64,000 bases of DNA. Source: PFJX01 sp964466195. Its GTDB lineage: Bacteria; Pseudomonadota; Gammaproteobacteria; Burkholderiales; Thiobacillaceae. Both the position numbers and the translations under genes were made by a program. The stretch is from the NCBI GenBank assembly GCA_964466195.1, contig CAYXMQ010000014.1, forward strand, positions 25,045 through 89,044, in the 5' to 3' direction. The notes below the pieces were generated by a model. That model was not told where the DNA came from. It was given only the letters and a program-made list of their open reading frames with translations, and did not search any database. This document shows, piece after piece, positions 63,130 to 64,000 of the stretch. Positions within the stretch are counted from its first letter, which is position 1. Each line of letters opens with the position of its first letter.

Positions 63130-64000
63130 ATGAAAACGTGGCTCGCCAGCTTGTCCATCAAAGCCCGTCTGATCGCCATATTCCTCGTGCTTGTCCTGGT
63201 CATCGCGATGGTCGGCGGCGCCGGACTCCACAACATGAAGCGCGCCAGCCAAGGCCTGGAAACGGTGGTCAACGGCCACGTGCTGCCCTTCACGCATCTG
63301 AAGCACGTGGCCGACGCCTATGCGGTCAGCATCCTTGGCGCCGCCAACAAGGCCAATGCCGGCCTAGTCGACGCCGAAGCGGCGCGCCAGACGATTGCCG
63401 ACGCGCGCCAGGACATCAAGGACACCTGGGCGCTGTATACCGCAGGCGTGAGCAGCGCAGATGACAAAGCGCTGGCCGAACAGGCTCGCCCGCTGTTTGC
63501 CGCCGCCGATGCCGAAATCGAGAACGTGCAAAACGCGCTCGCCGGCAAGAGCGGCAAGGTAACCGGACAGCTGCAGGCCAACATCCTGCCGCTCTATGCC
63601 GCGATCGATCCGATCAGCATCCACCTGGACACCCTGCTCAGCTTTCAGCTGTCGTTCGCACGCGCCGAGTACAACCTCGCCGCAGCCGCCTATGACATCG
63701 CCCGTTACTGGACCTGGGGCGTCGGCGGCATCGGCCTGCTGCTGGCCGTCGCCTTCGCCGCCTCGTTGCTGCGCGCGATCGTGCACCCGTTGAAAAACCT
63801 GTCGGATGGGATCAATGCCATTGCCGCCGGCCGTACCGAATTCGAAGTCGCCGTCGATCGCCGCGACGAGATCGGCGAGGTAGCCGCCAGTTTCCAGCGC
63901 CTGCGCGACAAATTGCAGCGCGACATGGCGCGTCTCGCTGAACAGGCCAACGACAATCTGCGCATCCGGATAGCGCTGGACAACGTGTCTTCCGGGGTCA
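63130..64000 (+). CDS. Methyl-accepting chemotaxis protein, N-terminal part, cut by window edge
   Basis: 290 codons are visible from ATG 63130 (AAAGGA upstream), and the frame is still open at 64000. First helix at about 10-31 (LSIKARLIAIFLVLVLVIAM), a periplasmic four-helix-bundle domain (about 32-190), second helix at about 193-213, then HAMP (about 214-265; VHPLKNLSDGINAIAAG, DEIGEVAASFQRLRDKL). The last residues IRIALDNVSSGV look like the start of a PAS-like module, which commonly precedes the signalling domain. The signalling domain itself lies outside the window. Confidence 0.92.
   Translation, partial: MKTWLASLSIKARLIAIFLVLVLVIAMVGGAGLHNMKRASQGLETVVNGHVLPFTHLKHVADAYAVSILGAANKANAGLVDAEAARQTIADARQDIKDTWALYTAGVSSADDKALAEQARPLFAAADAEIENVQNALAGKSGKVTGQLQANILPLYAAIDPISIHLDTLLSFQLSFARAEYNLAAAAYDIARYWTWGVGGIGLLLAVAFAASLLRAIVHPLKNLSDGINAIAAGRTEFEVAVDRRDEIGEVAASFQRLRDKLQRDMARLAEQANDNLRIRIALDNVSSGV

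Overview
The window is 64 kb of dense, GC-rich bacterial chromosome (58 protein-coding genes called, no intergenic gap above about 250 bp, no rRNA, tRNA, CRISPR array or insertion sequence seen). Gene content and order point to a betaproteobacterium, plausibly of the Nitrosomonadales/Rhodocyclales/Burkholderiales type: yqgE-ruvX-pyrR-pyrB-pyrC', algZR beside argH and hemCDXY, cyaY divergent from lptM-lysA, and a short GC-rich repeat family of a kind I recall from Burkholderiales. The genus cannot be fixed from the sequence alone.

Layout. 1-4.3 kb: a TPR protein cut by the left edge, a FadL-type outer membrane channel and a SulP anion transporter. 4.4-9.1 kb: a sulfur/redox block on the minus strand, with a SagB/ThcOx-type oxidoreductase, a dihydroorotate-dehydrogenase-like flavoprotein, a Crp/Fnr regulator, then an ETHE1-type persulfide dioxygenase and a membrane rhodanese. 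Two adjacent 16-bp palindromes sit between regulator and target genes, where a Crp-family activator could act. 9.3-24.4 kb: an alpha-glucan block, with glycogen phosphorylase on the plus strand and a long minus-strand cluster: secreted GH13 amylase, MalK, MalE, a MalF with a very long N-terminal extension, MalG, a glucodextranase-C/DOMON-like exported protein, an outer membrane barrel, then two further DOMON-like exported proteins ending in SHOCT motifs, and an aldo/keto reductase. 24.7-36.3 kb: an adenylate-forming ligase-like protein, a PepSY membrane protein with a TonB-dependent receptor, pyruvate phosphate dikinase, a glycosyltransferase-like protein and an acetolactate-synthase-like ThDP enzyme.

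36.5-40.3 kb: a small membrane protein, a four-gene cassette (mini J-domain protein plus three proteins I do not recognise) and a VapBC toxin-antitoxin pair with a clear operator palindrome. 40.4-47.3 kb: a cobalamin-type radical SAM protein and the pyrimidine cluster with a dihydroorotase homologue that lacks its metal-binding HxH. 47.3-54.1 kb: a [2Fe-2S] flavin reductase, then hemC-hemD-hemX-hemY with an in-frame repeat expansion in hemD and a hemY reduced to its membrane domain, a thioredoxin-fold protein, and the AlgZ/AlgR two-component pair. 54.1-58.6 kb: argH, two overlapping cyclic-nucleotide-binding-domain proteins, cyaY, lptM and lysA. 58.7-64 kb: a chemotaxis operon behind a near-consensus FliA (sigma-28) promoter: an MCP-like helical protein with a CheZ-like motif, CheY, CheA, CheW and an MCP that runs off the right edge.

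Start codons were chosen by Shine-Dalgarno match, overlap with upstream stops and family start. Functions are assigned from motifs and remembered family features; no database search was run.
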